DNA of 64,000 bases from Chryseobacterium ginsenosidimutans (GTDB lineage Bacteria > Bacteroidota > Bacteroidia > Flavobacteriales > Weeksellaceae). Below are positions 16,847-28,139 of the stretch, piece by piece. Location: assembly GCF_024807225.1 (NCBI RefSeq), contig NZ_JANUCO010000001.1:744001-808000 (forward strand). The letters are read 5' to 3'. A program made the position numbers and the translations under genes. Position 1 is the stretch's first letter. Every line of letters starts with the position of its first letter. The notes beneath the pieces were generated by a model. That model was not told where the DNA came from. It searched no databases and saw nothing but the letters and a program-made list of their open reading frames with translations.

Positions 16847-19800
16847 ATGCCAAAAATAAGATTAAATAAAGCGGTTAAGGAATTCAACATTTCGATGTCC
16901 AGATTAGTGGAATTTTTACAAGCTAAGGGTATCGAGGTTGAAAGCAATCCTAACGCTCAATTAGAAGAAGCGGCATATTCTGCATTGGAAGCTGAGTTTG
17001 CCAAAGATGGCGAGCAAAGAAAAGCTTCCCATGAGGTGGTAATTACTAAAGTTCCGGAAGAAAAACTGGAGATTGAAGAAAAGAAAACACCTGAAGTAAT
17101 AAGAGCTAAAGCTAATAAACCAGAAACTAAAATTTTAGGTAAAATAGACTTAGAGCCTAAAAAACCTGAAGTGGAAGAAATTCCGGTTGCTCCTGCAGCG
17201 GCACCTGTTGTTGAAGAAAAGAAAAAAGAAGAAGAAGTGAGACCAGCAACACCAGAGCCGGAAGTAAAGGCAACACCTGAAAAACAGGAATTTAAAGTTC
17301 TGGATAAAATAGATTTGTCTCAAATAGAATCTAGAAATAGACCAACTAAAAAAGATAAACCTAAAGTGGAGGAGAAAAAAGCAGAGGAAAAACCTATTGA
17401 AAAACCAGTAGCAGCACAGCCTGTGAAGGAAACTCCGAAACCGGTTGTTGAGCAGCCCGTAGCTAAGCCTGTTGAGGTGAAAGCCGAGCCTCAAAAACCA
17501 GCTGTTGAGGAACCACAGGAACCTCAAAAAATTGAAACTGTGTATCAAAAACTTGACGGTCCTAAGATCGTCGGAGAAAAAATTGATTTAACACAATTCG
17601 CACCTAAAGGAGCCGGAGCGAAGAAGAAAAGAAAGAGAATTGAAAAACCTGGAGGTAACAACCAACAAGGTGGAAACAATAATCAGCAAGGCGGAAATAA
17701 CAACAACAACCAAGGTGGTGGACAAGGAAACCGTCCTCCAGGGCAAGGTGGTCCTCAAGGAAACCGTCCTCCTGGTCAAGGTGGGCAAAACCGTCCTGGT
17801 GGTCCTCAAGGAAACCGTCCTCCTGGTCAAGGTGGTCAAAACCGTCCTGGTGGTCCTCAAGGAAACAGACCTCCTGGTCAAGGCGGACAAAACCGTCCTG
17901 CAGGACAAGGTGGTGGAAACCGTTTTGGAAACAACAACAGACCTGGGCAAAGAACAATGCCTGTTGAATTAACAGACGAGCAAGTTAAAAACCAGATCAA
18001 GGAAACCCTTGAAAAATTAACAAATAAAGGAGGTAAATCCAAATCTGCTAAACACAGAAAAGATAAGAGAAACTTCCGTAGAGAACAAGACGAGCGTCAG
18101 CAAGAAATTGATGCGCAAGACAGAACATTAAAAGTAACGGAATTCATCACGGTTGGTGAATTGGCGAGTTTAATGAACGTGTCTCCTACAGAAGTAATTT
18201 CTGCTTGTTTCTCATTAGGTGTAATGGTTACCATGAACCAAAGATTGGAAGCTGATACTTTATTATTGGTAGCAGACGAATTTGGTTATAAAATCGAATT
18301 CTCTGATGCAGATCTTGGAGAATCTGAAGCAGAAGAAATTATTGATTCTGAAGAAGATCTATTACCAAGAGCTCCGATCGTAACAGTAATGGGACACGTA
18401 GACCACGGTAAAACTTCATTATTGGATTACATTAGAAAAACTAACGTAATTGCAGGTGAATCTGGTGGTATTACACAGCATATTGGTGCTTACAACGTGA
18501 AATTGGAAAACGGTCAAAGAATTACATTCTTAGATACTCCGGGTCACGAAGCCTTTACTGCGATGAGAGCGAGAGGTGCACAAATCACGGATATTGCAAT
18601 TATTGTAATTGCTGCCGATGATGATGTGATGCCTCAAACGAAAGAAGCTATTTCTCACGCACAGGCTGCAGGTGTACCAATGATTATTGCAATCAATAAA
18701 ATTGATAGACCGGGTGCCAATGCGGACAATATTCGTCAGCAACTTTCCGGAATGAATATTTTGGTGGAAGAATGGGGTGGAAATGTTCAGGCTCAGGAAA
18801 TTTCAGCAAAATTCGGTAACAATGTAGATACGTTATTAGAAAAAGTATTGCTTCAGGCAGAAATGCTTGAATTAAAAGCTAATCCTAATAGAAACGCACA
18901 AGGTGTTGTTATTGAAGCATCGTTGGATAAAGGTAGAGGATATGTGGCTACCATGTTGGTACAGTCAGGAACTTTAAAAGTTGGAGATTATGTATTGGCA
19001 GGTAAAAACCACGGTAAGGTAAAAGCAATGCTTGACGAAAGAGGTAGAAGCCTTCCGGAAGCGGGACCTTCAATTCCTATCACTATTCTAGGTCTTGATG
19101 GAGCTCCTACTGCAGGGGATAAATTCAAGGTTTATGAAGATGAAAGTGAAGCTAAAACGATCGCTAATAAGAGAGAGCAGCTTCAGAGAGAACTTTCTAT
19201 CAGAACTAAGAAACATACTACACTTGAAGAATTGGGTAGAAGAATTGCTCTTGGTGATTTCAAAGAATTAAACATTATCCTTAAAGGTGACGTGGATGGT
19301 TCTGTTGAAGCATTATCAGATCAGTTACAAAGACTTTCTACTGCTGAGATCAACGTAAATATCCTTCATAAAGGTGTTGGACAGATCACTGAATCTGACG
19401 TTAACTTAGCGGCTGCTTCAGATGCAATCATTATCGGATTTAATGTAAGAGCTGGTGCCAATGCAAAAGATCTTGCGGATAAAGAAGAGATTGAAATCAG
19501 AAACTACTCTGTAATCTACGCCGCTATTGAAGAAGTGAAAGAAGCAATGGAAGGTATGCTTTCTCCTGAAATTAAAGAACAGGTAATCGGTAGTGTTGAA
19601 ATTAGAGAAGTATTCAAAATCTCTAAAGTTGGTACAATTGCCGGATGTATGGTTCTTTCAGGAAAAGTTGCAAGAAATTCAAAAGTAAGAGTCTTGAGAG
19701 ACGGTATCGTTAAATTCGACGGAGAAACTTGAAAGCTTGAAGCGTTTCAAAGATGACGTAAAAGAAGTAACAAAAGGTTACGAATGCGGATTGAACCTGA

Positions 19801-19877
19801 AAGGCTATAATGATATCGAACAAGGTGATATTCTTGAAGTTTACGAAGAAGTTGCTGTGAAGAAAAAGTTGAAATAA
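16847..19877 (+). CDS. infB: Translation initiation factor IF-2 (frameshifted near the C-terminus)
   Basis: About 1009 residues after removing one base. An IF2 N-terminal helix domain (IRLNKAVKEFNISMSRLVEF) leads into a long charged and Pro-rich region, a Gly/Gln/Asn/Arg/Pro repeat (about residues 270-370), then the GTPase core: GHVDHGKTSLL (G1, near 517), DTPGHEAF (G3), NKID (G4), and domains II-IV. IF-2 brings initiator tRNA to the 30S subunit. The frame stops at ...VKFDGET; deleting one base from the GAAAC at 19724-19728 gives DGELESLKRFKDDVKEV, the conserved end. As infB is essential, a genuine frameshift is improbable. Confidence 0.93.
17747..17899 (+). repeat. Three tandem 51-base repeats inside infB
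   Basis: Copies begin at 17747, 17798 and 17849 and encode 17-residue units with the core GGPQGNRPPGQGG followed by QNRP. Copies differ by a few silent or near-silent changes. The repeat lies in the disordered linker of IF-2 and keeps the reading frame; copy number is likely variable between strains. Confidence 0.9.
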
Positions 19878-19897
19878 TTCAATTTTTGATATAATAT

Positions 19898-19928
19898 AAA
19901 CCACTCTTGAAAAAGAGTGGTTTTTTTG
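19898..19928 (+). terminator. Rho-independent terminator after infB
   Basis: AAACCACTCTT and AAGAGTGGTTT form an 11-bp stem around a GAAA loop, followed by TTTTTTT. It lies 20 bases after the infB stop and ends the rimP-nusA-infB operon. The sequence from here to the susC start (19930-20168) is very AT-rich; it contains one TAATTTTG candidate -7 element at 20054-20061 and nothing else recognisable. Confidence 0.9.
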
Positions 19929-20168
19929 TGTAAATAAATTTAGAATTATTCTAAATAGTTTTTTAATAATTATTTAATAAACGTTAAAATTGAAACTAAA
20001 TAGCTATTATTTATTTTAATTAATTATTATTAAATTTAATATATAAATATTGTTAATTTTGCTTTTTTTGATTTAATATGTGTTAAAATATTATAAAAAG
20101 ATATTAATGTGAAAAAATTGCGAGTGTTAAAATTTATTAACATATTTGTTATTCTTAAATTTATTAAT

Positions 20169-23010
20169 ATGAATGTGAAATTAAGTGTATTAAGTGCAGG
20201 TGTGTTGTTCTTTATAGGAGGACAAACAGTTTTAGCACAAAAAGCAAAGCAAGATACCGTAAAAGAGCAACAGATTGAAGAAGTTGTTATGGTAGGCTTC
20301 GGGCAGAAAAGAGCTGTTACAGAATTAACGGGAGCTGTTGGAACTATTAAATCAGATGCAATTGAAAATGTTCCGGTAGCATCGGTAGATAAAATGTTGC
20401 AAGGAAGAGTTTCTGGTGTACAAACAGGGAACGCTTCAGGGCAACCTGGTGGATTTGCCTCTGTAAGAGTTAGAGGTATTGCTTCGGTAAATGGAGGTGT
20501 TAATCCTATTTATATTGTAGATGGAATTAGAGTTACTTCAGGAGATTTAACTAGAGGGGCAATTACTGCAAATGCATTGGCAAACCTAAACACAGATGAT
20601 ATTGAAAGTATGACTGTGCTTAAAGATGCGGCTTCTACCGCTATATACGGAGCTGATGCAGGAGCTGGTGTTGTGATTATTACCACTAAATCAGGTAAAA
20701 AAGGCAAGCCTAAAATTAGTATCAATTTTGAACATGGTACTAATTCAAGAGCAATTGAAGGTCAAAGAGGTTTGAATACTGATCAATATAGATATTTATT
20801 ATCATATACATTTGCTAATAACCCTGCTGCATTAGGTGAAACGGCTCCTTTTACTCCACAACAGTTTATAACCAATGCGGTTAATGGTGATTATGGGGCA
20901 GATCTTCAAAATATTTATACAACAACTAATAATACCGATTGGAGAAAAGCCTTAAGCAGAACGGCATACCAACAATCTATTAATGCATCTATTAGTGGAG
21001 GGAATGATAAAGTTACATATTACAATTCAGCAAGCTATTTTTTACAAGAAAGTGAAATAAAAGGTTCCGATTTCAAAAGAATGTCTTTCACAAGTAAAGT
21101 AAATTATGATGCGTCAGACAGATTGAAGATTGGTTCAGATATTCAATTGGCTTACAGTAGAATTAATACACTGAATAATGGTGGAGCTTTTGCAAACCCG
21201 ATTTTAACAGAGCTATTTGCTAGACCAACAGATGCGGCTTATAATGCGGACGGAAGTTACAATTTGGGAACAGCCGGAAGATTGAGTAACAATTTATTCA
21301 ATAACGCATATCTGGCGGATCATAATTATTACAGAGCTGAAACAGCAAGAGTTTTTGCAAATTTAAATGCTGACTATAAAATTCTAAAGAATCTGACATA
21401 TAGATTCGTTTTAGGGGGAGAGTTTTTGAATGTTGAAAATAATACTTACCTAAATCCCGTTCATGGTGATGGCTATCAGGTAAACGGTAGAAAAACAGAA
21501 TCAATTGAAAGATTTTTCAATTGGAACTTACAAAATATTTTAAGTTATAACTTTAAAGTTGGAGAGAAAAATAATTTTGATGTACGTTTGATTCAAGAAG
21601 CATATCAAAGACAAAATCATGCTGTAGGAGCAGGTGCTACTTCAGTAGGTTTCTCCAACATTAGAGTCGTTAAGTAATTTTGTTAAACCTGCTTCATTTT
21701 TAGGAGAAAGAGGTAAAAGTTCAAGAACAGGGTATGCTGTGGCTTTCAATTATAACTTTGATAAAATGATTACATTTGATGCATCATATAGAAGAGATGC
21801 ATTATCAAACTTTACCAGAGATCAGAAATGGGGAGATTTTTACTCTGTTGGTTTAGCTGCTGATTTGGCAAGAATTGATTTTATAAAGAATCTCAATCAG
21901 ATTTCATTATTCAAGCTAAGAGCTTCTTACGGTAAAGTTGGAAATCAGATTTCTAGTAGTCCTTATTCATTGTATGCTTTTACAACAAATTATAATGATT
22001 TAGCAGCTGCAACTTATGGAGGAGTATATAATCCTGATTTAAGATGGGAGAGTATTAGTCCTTTAAGTGTAGGGATTGATGCAGGTTTATTTAAGAATAG
22101 ATTGACTTTCACTGCTGAGTACTATAGCAAGAAGACAAATGATTTAGTTTTTGGTCAACCGCTTTCGTTAGCTCAAGGATTAGCTTCGTATGATGTAAAT
22201 GTAGGTTCATTAGTTAATAAAGGATGGGAGTTTACTGTAAATGGTGAAATTTTTAATAATGATAATTTCTCTTGGTCATTAGGAGGTAATTTCAGCACAT
22301 TAAAAAATGAACTTACCGAACTTTACGGAGGTCAAGATATTATTTCGGGTTCAACAATTCTTAGACAAGGGGAAGCAGTTGGAACATACTATATGAGAAA
22401 ATGGGCTGGAGTAGATCCTTCCAATGGAAATGCTCTATGGTATAAAAACGGTATGGATGGAGAAACAACTTCGAATTATAATGATGCACAGCTGGCTGTT
22501 CAAGGTAGTAACTTTGCGAAATATTATGGTGGTATTAATACTAGAGTAGCATACAAAGGATTTAGTTTAGAGGCTTTAGCAACTTACGGTTTTGGAGGAA
22601 AAGTTATCAATGACTGGGCTAATTATACACAGTCAGATGGACAATATACTTATAACTATGCTGGGTCAACAGATCAACTTGATTTTTGGACTCCACAAAA
22701 TCCTAATGCGGCAAATCCAAAGCCAATCTATAATAATGCAACTTTATCAAATAGAATATCAACAAGATATTTATCTAAAACAGATTATTTCAGATTAAGT
22801 AATATTAAAATTGGGTATAAGTTTAACGCTAATATGCTTAAAGGAAGCGGAATGACTTCATTTGAAGTGTATGTACAAGGAAATAACATCTGGACTCATC
22901 TGTATGACGATACTTTAAGGTTTGATCCCGAAAATAATTTAACTACTACAAATAACCTTAACTTACCAATACAGAAAACGTATTCATTAGGTTTTAACCT
23001 GCAATTTTAA
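20169..23010 (+). CDS. SusC/RagA-family TonB-linked outer-membrane protein (frameshifted)
   Basis: About 946 residues from the ATG at 20169 (MNVKLSVLSAGVLFF), with a signal peptide ending ...VLAQ. A GTG 60 bases upstream is less likely. The protein has the TonB-box-like EEVVMVGFGQKR, a plug domain (VSGVQTGNASGQPGG, RVRGIASVNGG, VLKDAASTAIYG) and a C-terminal beta-barrel ending SLGFNLQF. It lacks the N-terminal carboxypeptidase-like domain of many SusC proteins. The frame breaks near 21650; deleting one base from the GTTTC at 21649-21653 gives SVGSPTLESLSNFVKP and restores the barrel. With the next gene it forms an uptake pair for an oligomeric nutrient. Confidence 0.85.
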
Positions 23011-23024
23011 AAAAGAAGATAAAA

Positions 23025-24428
23025 ATGAAAAATAGTATATTAAAATATGCATTCATATGCATGTCTGCAGGAACAGTATTAACATCTTGCAGTGATGATT
23101 TTGTCGAAACAGAATTTTTTCAGTCAATCGAACAGAGACCTCTTGTATCAATTGAGGAATTAGAATCTACCGTAAGAGGGCAATATAATGCAATGAGGAG
23201 TGCATCGTATTATGGATGTGATTTTCCTATGATTGCTGAAGTCAGAAGTGATAATATGTTTTCTAATAATGCTAGTGGTTACTACAATACTGTAAGTAAC
23301 TACTCTATGGTATCAAATGACGCTTACGCATCTGGACCTTATACACAAATGTATAGAGTAGTAGCTTTGGCAAATACAGTAATAAATAATCAACCGGCAA
23401 CTCCGCTTACTTGGAAGTCAAGTGCCGATCCTGCGGTTATAACAGCTAAGGCAAATTATCTAAAAGGTCAATCGTATGCAGCTAGAGCATTAGCTCTTTT
23501 TGATGCTTTAAGATTGTATGGACAAGAATATGCTGGTGGTACACTTGGTGTTGTTACTCCTACAAAATATGATCCAACAGCACTTCAGGCAAGATCATCA
23601 GTGGCGCAAACTCGTACTCAAATTGAAAACGATTTTGATCAGGCTATCGCTTTAATGAGTCCGACATTGGATGGAACAGATAAAACTGTATTAAATACAA
23701 TATCGGTAAAAACTTTAATGACAAGGTATTATCTTTACAAGGGGGATTATCTTAGAGTAAGAACTCTTGTTAATGAGATTGTTGCTGCAAACAAATATTC
23801 AGTAATCGGAAGAGGAGACTATGCTAATAGCTTTAGAAGTACTTCTGCACAAAACTCCATGTTTGAATTAGCTATCGGGACATTAGGGGACTTAGGGACT
23901 ACTTCTACGTCATACAAGCTTTTAGTTGCTCCCAATGGATATGGTAATATGAAGGTTTTAACGGCACTTAGAACATCTTATAATACTAATGATATTAGAT
24001 TGTCAGGTATCAGTACTGCTTTGGTGTTGACGGGCAAATATATTAATACCTTTGATAATATTAAGTTAGTTAGATATGAAGAAGCCTTGTTAAATGGAGC
24101 TGAAGCTGAATTAAATCCAGGAGGGACTGCAAGTAAGGCTGTAACTTATTATAATACTATTTTACAAAATAGAATATTAAATTACACTCCTGTTACTTCT
24201 GTAACTCTTAATGATATTTATCAAGAAAAAAAGAAAGAATTTGTAGGAGAAGGATTTGGGATGTTTGACCTTTTAAGAAGAGGACAGCCAATTACTCAGA
24301 GAAATACTGCGGGAGCTGCCGGTACAGTAAGAAATATTGGGAATAATTTATTAGCTTTCCCAATTCCAAGAGTAGAGGTTAATGTTCCTGGAACTCCTGT
24401 TGTTCAGAACCCTGGATACTCAAATTAA
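23025..24428 (+). CDS. SusD/RagB-family nutrient-binding outer-membrane lipoprotein
   Basis: 467 residues. The signal peptide ends at the lipobox ...TVLTSC (Cys near 22). The helical SusD scaffold is evident: the N-terminal ESTVRGQYNAM, the YAARALALFDALRLYGQEY motif, a QIENDFDQAIALM repeat, and the C-terminal EKKKEFVGEGFGMFDLLRRG and RNIGNNLLAFPIPRVEV typical of the family. It caps the SusC channel on the cell surface and binds the substrate. It starts 14 bases after the susC stop. No polysaccharide-degrading enzyme, sigma/anti-sigma pair or hybrid regulator is adjacent, so the substrate is unknown. Confidence 0.92.
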   Translation: MKNSILKYAFICMSAGTVLTSCSDDFVETEFFQSIEQRPLVSIEELESTVRGQYNAMRSASYYGCDFPMIAEVRSDNMFSNNASGYYNTVSNYSMVSNDAYASGPYTQMYRVVALANTVINNQPATPLTWKSSADPAVITAKANYLKGQSYAARALALFDALRLYGQEYAGGTLGVVTPTKYDPTALQARSSVAQTRTQIENDFDQAIALMSPTLDGTDKTVLNTISVKTLMTRYYLYKGDYLRVRTLVNEIVAANKYSVIGRGDYANSFRSTSAQNSMFELAIGTLGDLGTTSTSYKLLVAPNGYGNMKVLTALRTSYNTNDIRLSGISTALVLTGKYINTFDNIKLVRYEEALLNGAEAELNPGGTASKAVTYYNTILQNRILNYTPVTSVTLNDIYQEKKKEFVGEGFGMFDLLRRGQPITQRNTAGAAGTVRNIGNNLLAFPIPRVEVNVPGTPVVQNPGYSN

Positions 24429-24446
24429 TAATCTAAAATATTTATG

Positions 24447-24476
24447 AACCCCGCATACTCAATGCGGGGTTTTTTA
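24447..24476 (+). terminator. Rho-independent terminator after susD
   Basis: AACCCCGCAT and ATGCGGGGTT pair over ten bases around ACTCA, followed by TTTTTA. It closes the susC-susD unit 18 bases after the stop codon. Confidence 0.93.
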
Positions 24477-24564
24477 TTCCCCATTATTTCTTATTTTTGC
24501 TGTACAAAATTTGAAATGAAAACTATTTGGTTGGAAAGTTCATTTTGTATAATATAATTAGCAC

Positions 24565-26503
24565 ATGAAGTACATACTTTCAATAATATTTTTCCTCAGT
24601 CTCACGGTGCATGCACAAGTCGTAAATAAAACCGACTTCAACAAGCTTCCGAAGAAAGACGAAGACACTTTGGTGATTGATTCCGGGAAAAAGGATTCCT
24701 TAAAAATATTTAAACCGACGATTAATGATTATCTCTATCAGACACAATTTTCAGAGAAAAAGGTGTTTGATACGGTGATGACTTTCGACAAAACGTATAT
24801 TTTTTCTCAGTACAATAATAAAGACAACTTTGGAAGAGCTCAGTTTGCGAATATTGGAGCAGGTTTCAATCCTTTATCTTTTGAAGTGAATGCAGAAGAA
24901 AACTTGGCTTTATTACCAACTAACAAAGCCTATGGAATTCTGGGAGTTAATGACATTCATTATTATGATGTGAAAACCCCGACCGCAACTTTCATTTATC
25001 ATAATGCAATGAAAAACGGGGCGGCTTTGAATTCCACTTACACTCAAAATATAGGTAAAAGATTCAATTTTGCTTTAGAATATACAGGATTGCGTTCTCA
25101 GGGAATGTACAGAAACTCTTTAGCTGCTAATAACAAAACATTGTTTTCCGGACATTATGTTTCCAAGAGTGGGAATTATGAGTTGTTTGCGCATTATTTG
25201 CACCAAAATGTAAACAATCAGGAAAATGGAGGAATTGCAGTTGACAGTCTTTTCCAAAATGGGGACAGCAACTCCAAAAACAGACTGAATATGCAGGTGA
25301 ATTTGGCTTCGTCAAGTTCGCAATTTTCTTACAGAAGATATTATTTGACGCATCAGTTTACACCATTTAATCCGGAAAAATATCCTTTCAGAATCAGACA
25401 TACGATTTCTCATCAAGGAAATAAATATTATTACACCCAAAACTCACCGGAAACTTTTTGGTATGCTGCCGAAGCAGAAACTGGTTCCGAATGCACCTCT
25501 TACCTCAAAAAAATATTCAGATAATTTCAGCAATACGGTAAGTTTGGTTTGGGATAATGAAAAATTTAAACTAGATGCAGGTCTTCGTTATCAGATGATA
25601 AAAATGGGAGCCAACGAAATTGTTCTACCCCTGTTACAAATTCCTACAGAAATTAAAGAAAGCAGAATCGGAGCCGTTGGAAATTTACAGGTCAAGCTTT
25701 TTGATAAAATTCAGTTAAATTCATTCTTAGAATTTTCAAATGGAAGCCAGTTCGGAACTTACATGAAAACAACGAATAATCTGAAATTTGAACCAATTAA
25801 AGATTATTTTGTCAATGCAAAAGTGAATTTCCAGAGCGCTTATCCGTCGTTTAATTATTTGTTGAATACTTCGATTTACAACAATTACAATTATTATCTT
25901 CAAAATGCCGAAAACCAAGCTATCACAGAAGTTGGAGGAAGTATTAATCTGAAATGGTTCAAAACAGAATTGTTTGCCAATTATTTCAGAATTGATAATT
26001 ACACCTATTTCGATGTGACGGCGACGCCGAGACAAAGCGCAAATCCGGTGAATATTTCTCAAATTGGAGGTGATGCAACATTTAGTTTCAGAAGCTTTCA
26101 CTTAAACACAAGAGTGCAGATTCAGAATGCGTTGACGAACAAAGATCTTTTGCCAATGCCGAGTTTCATCGGTCGTGCCAACTTCTTTTATCAGGCAAAA
26201 GCGTTTAAAAATGCTGCCGAAGTTCAGGCAGGAATAAAAGTTTATTATTTCTCAAAATTTGCGTCGAGAGAATATTTCCCGATTCTTAACGAATATATAT
26301 TACCAAATGCCGGTTCATTTTCAATTGGCGGACAACCGATCGCCGATGTTTATTTTAACATGAAGGTTAAAAAAATGTTCTTCTTTATCGAAGGACAACA
26401 GATCGGAACTATCTTTTCAAATAATCAGGCATATGCATTTCCAAGTTACCCGGTTTATGACTTCAGGTTAAACATTGGAATTGTTTGGTATTTGTTCAAC
26501 TAA
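24565..26503 (+). CDS. Putative outer-membrane porin, Bacteroidota porin family (frameshifted)
   Basis: About 645 residues after removing one base. A signal peptide (MKYILSIIFFLSLTVHAQ) is followed by a region rich in beta strands with alternating aromatic residues and an end of ...FRLNIGIVWYLFN, typical of an outer-membrane barrel. Segments such as NIGAGFNPLSFEVNAEE and DIHYYDVKTPTATFIYHN are those of the Bacteroidota 'putative porin' group (Porin_10 type). The frame breaks at ...YAAEAE; deleting one base from the GAAAC at 25477-25481 gives AEAELVPNAPLTSKKYS. A candidate -7 (TATTTTTG, 24492-24499) lies upstream. The transported solute is unknown. Confidence 0.75.
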
Positions 26504-26516
26504 AATTAAATCAAAG

Positions 26517-28103
26517 TTGAAAACTATAAATAAAATAGCATTTCAGGATATAGAAAGTATTCCTCAATTAATAAAGGATTTTTTGAATCATAAAATTGAG
26601 GGTTTTGAAGAAAGCACATTTTCTTTAGATAATTTTGAAAAACAAATTCATTTAAAGCAAAATTCTTTCACTTCAAGTCAGAGAAATATTTTGTCGAGTA
26701 CTTTAGAAAGGCAGCTTTCGGGTCTTAAACTTTCGTCGAAACAAACGGAAAACATAGATCATTTAAGGTTTCCGAATACATTTACGATTACAACCGGTCA
26801 TCAGTTGAACCTTTTTTCCGGGTCTGCTTTTTTTGTGTATAAAATTTTACAGACGATTAAAACCTGTACGTATTTAAAGCAAAATTTCCCCGATTTTAAT
26901 TTTGTTCCTGTGTATTGGATGGCTTCCGAAGATCACGATTTTGTGGAAATCAACCATTTTAAAACGGAGAATAATTATTACGAAATCAATGGGAAATCGG
27001 GTGGAGCAGTTGGAAGAATAGAAATAAACGATACTTTTTTCATTTCTGAATTTGAGAAGGAATTTAAAGATTCTATTTTCGGAACGGAGCTGATTTTAAT
27101 GGTAAAAGAAGCCTATAAAGTTGGAAATACTTTAACGGAAGCTATTAAAACCTTAGTTAATCGTCTGTTCTCAGAATTTGGTTTGTTGATTCTTGACGGA
27201 GATTCAAAAGAGCTTAAAAATCAAATAAAAGATACTTTCAAAGACGAACTTTTGAACTTTAGCTTACATAAAAATTCAAAAGAAAAAGTAGATTTTCTGA
27301 CGAGAAAATACGGAAAAGTTCAGGTGAATCCGCGTGAAATTAATCTTTTCTATTTATCTGAAACAAGAGACAGAATAGATTTTGACGGTCAGAAATATAT
27401 CATTGTTGATAAAAATATCCATTTCACGAAAGAAGATATTTTAAATGAACTGGAAAATTATCCTGAAAAATTCAGTCCGAATGCATTGATGCGTCCTGTT
27501 TATCAGGAAACGGTGTTGCCGAATCTGGCTTACATCGGGGGAAATGCCGAGATCATGTATTGGCTTGAATTGAAAGATTATTTCACAAAGATCAATATTC
27601 CGTTCCCCGTTTTGATTCCCAGAAATTCAATGTTGTTTTTAAAGGAAAAGACTTTAGGGAAAATTGAAAAACTTGATCTTAACATTGAAGATTTCTTCCA
27701 GAATTTTACAGCAATTACCAACAGTAAAATCTTAGAAGACAATATCATTTTTAATGTATTGGAAGAAAAAGAAAATCTCTTATTAAATCAATTTTCTGAA
27801 TTAAAGACAATTGCCGAAACCACAGAAAAATCTTTCGGGAATATGGTAAAAGCGGAAGAAGTAAGACAGTTGAAGTCTTTCAAAAGAATGAAAAAACGTC
27901 TTCTTCATGCAGAAAAAATAAAGAAAAGCGAATTGTTAGAAAGACTGGAAAATCTGTTTTTAGATGTACATCCTTCTAAGAATTGGCAGGAAAGGGTTTA
28001 TAATTTTAGCGTATTTTTTGCAGATGAAGGATATGCATGGCTTGAAACTTGTTTAGAAGAAATGCAAATTGAGGAGTCAAAACTAATTATAGTTGCCATT
28101 TAA
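26517..28103 (+). CDS. bshC: Bacillithiol biosynthesis cysteine-adding enzyme BshC
   Basis: 528 residues from the TTG at 26517, read as MKTINKIAFQDIESIPQL; this start lies just after the porin stop and avoids overlap. BshC hallmarks are TTGHQLNLFSGSAFFVYK, YWMASEDHDFVEINHF, and LPNLAYIGGNAEIMYWLELK, with a long coiled region near residues 420-480. BshC adds cysteine to glucosaminyl-malate to complete bacillithiol, the low-molecular-weight thiol of Firmicutes and several Bacteroidota. BshA and BshB are not in this window. The role in redox and metal buffering fits the metal island further along, though the genes are not linked. Confidence 0.92.
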   Translation: MKTINKIAFQDIESIPQLIKDFLNHKIEGFEESTFSLDNFEKQIHLKQNSFTSSQRNILSSTLERQLSGLKLSSKQTENIDHLRFPNTFTITTGHQLNLFSGSAFFVYKILQTIKTCTYLKQNFPDFNFVPVYWMASEDHDFVEINHFKTENNYYEINGKSGGAVGRIEINDTFFISEFEKEFKDSIFGTELILMVKEAYKVGNTLTEAIKTLVNRLFSEFGLLILDGDSKELKNQIKDTFKDELLNFSLHKNSKEKVDFLTRKYGKVQVNPREINLFYLSETRDRIDFDGQKYIIVDKNIHFTKEDILNELENYPEKFSPNALMRPVYQETVLPNLAYIGGNAEIMYWLELKDYFTKINIPFPVLIPRNSMLFLKEKTLGKIEKLDLNIEDFFQNFTAITNSKILEDNIIFNVLEEKENLLLNQFSELKTIAETTEKSFGNMVKAEEVRQLKSFKRMKKRLLHAEKIKKSELLERLENLFLDVHPSKNWQERVYNFSVFFADEGYAWLETCLEEMQIEESKLIIVAI

Positions 28104-28139
28104 TTTTAAAGAAGTATTTTTGTAATATAATCACAGAAA

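Noticed and set aside
17747..17899. Possible CRISPR-like array
   Set aside because: The repeats are contiguous 51-base coding units with no unique spacers and keep the reading frame.
17588..17957. Long open frames on the minus strand and a second plus-strand frame over the infB linker
   Set aside because: They arise from the low-complexity repeat of infB, overlap it fully, and have no recognisable domain.
21660..21661. Extra A at CAACATTAG as the SusC lesion
   Set aside because: Removing it also restores the frame, but removing a T from GTTTC at 21649-21653 gives an equally good protein (SVGSPTLESL) and fits the pattern of the other seven. The choice needs read data.
25487..25488. Extra C at GGTTCCGAATG as the porin lesion
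   Set aside because: It restores the frame, but the GAAAC at 25477-25481 gives AEAELVPNAPL and fits the common pattern. Not decided by sequence alone.
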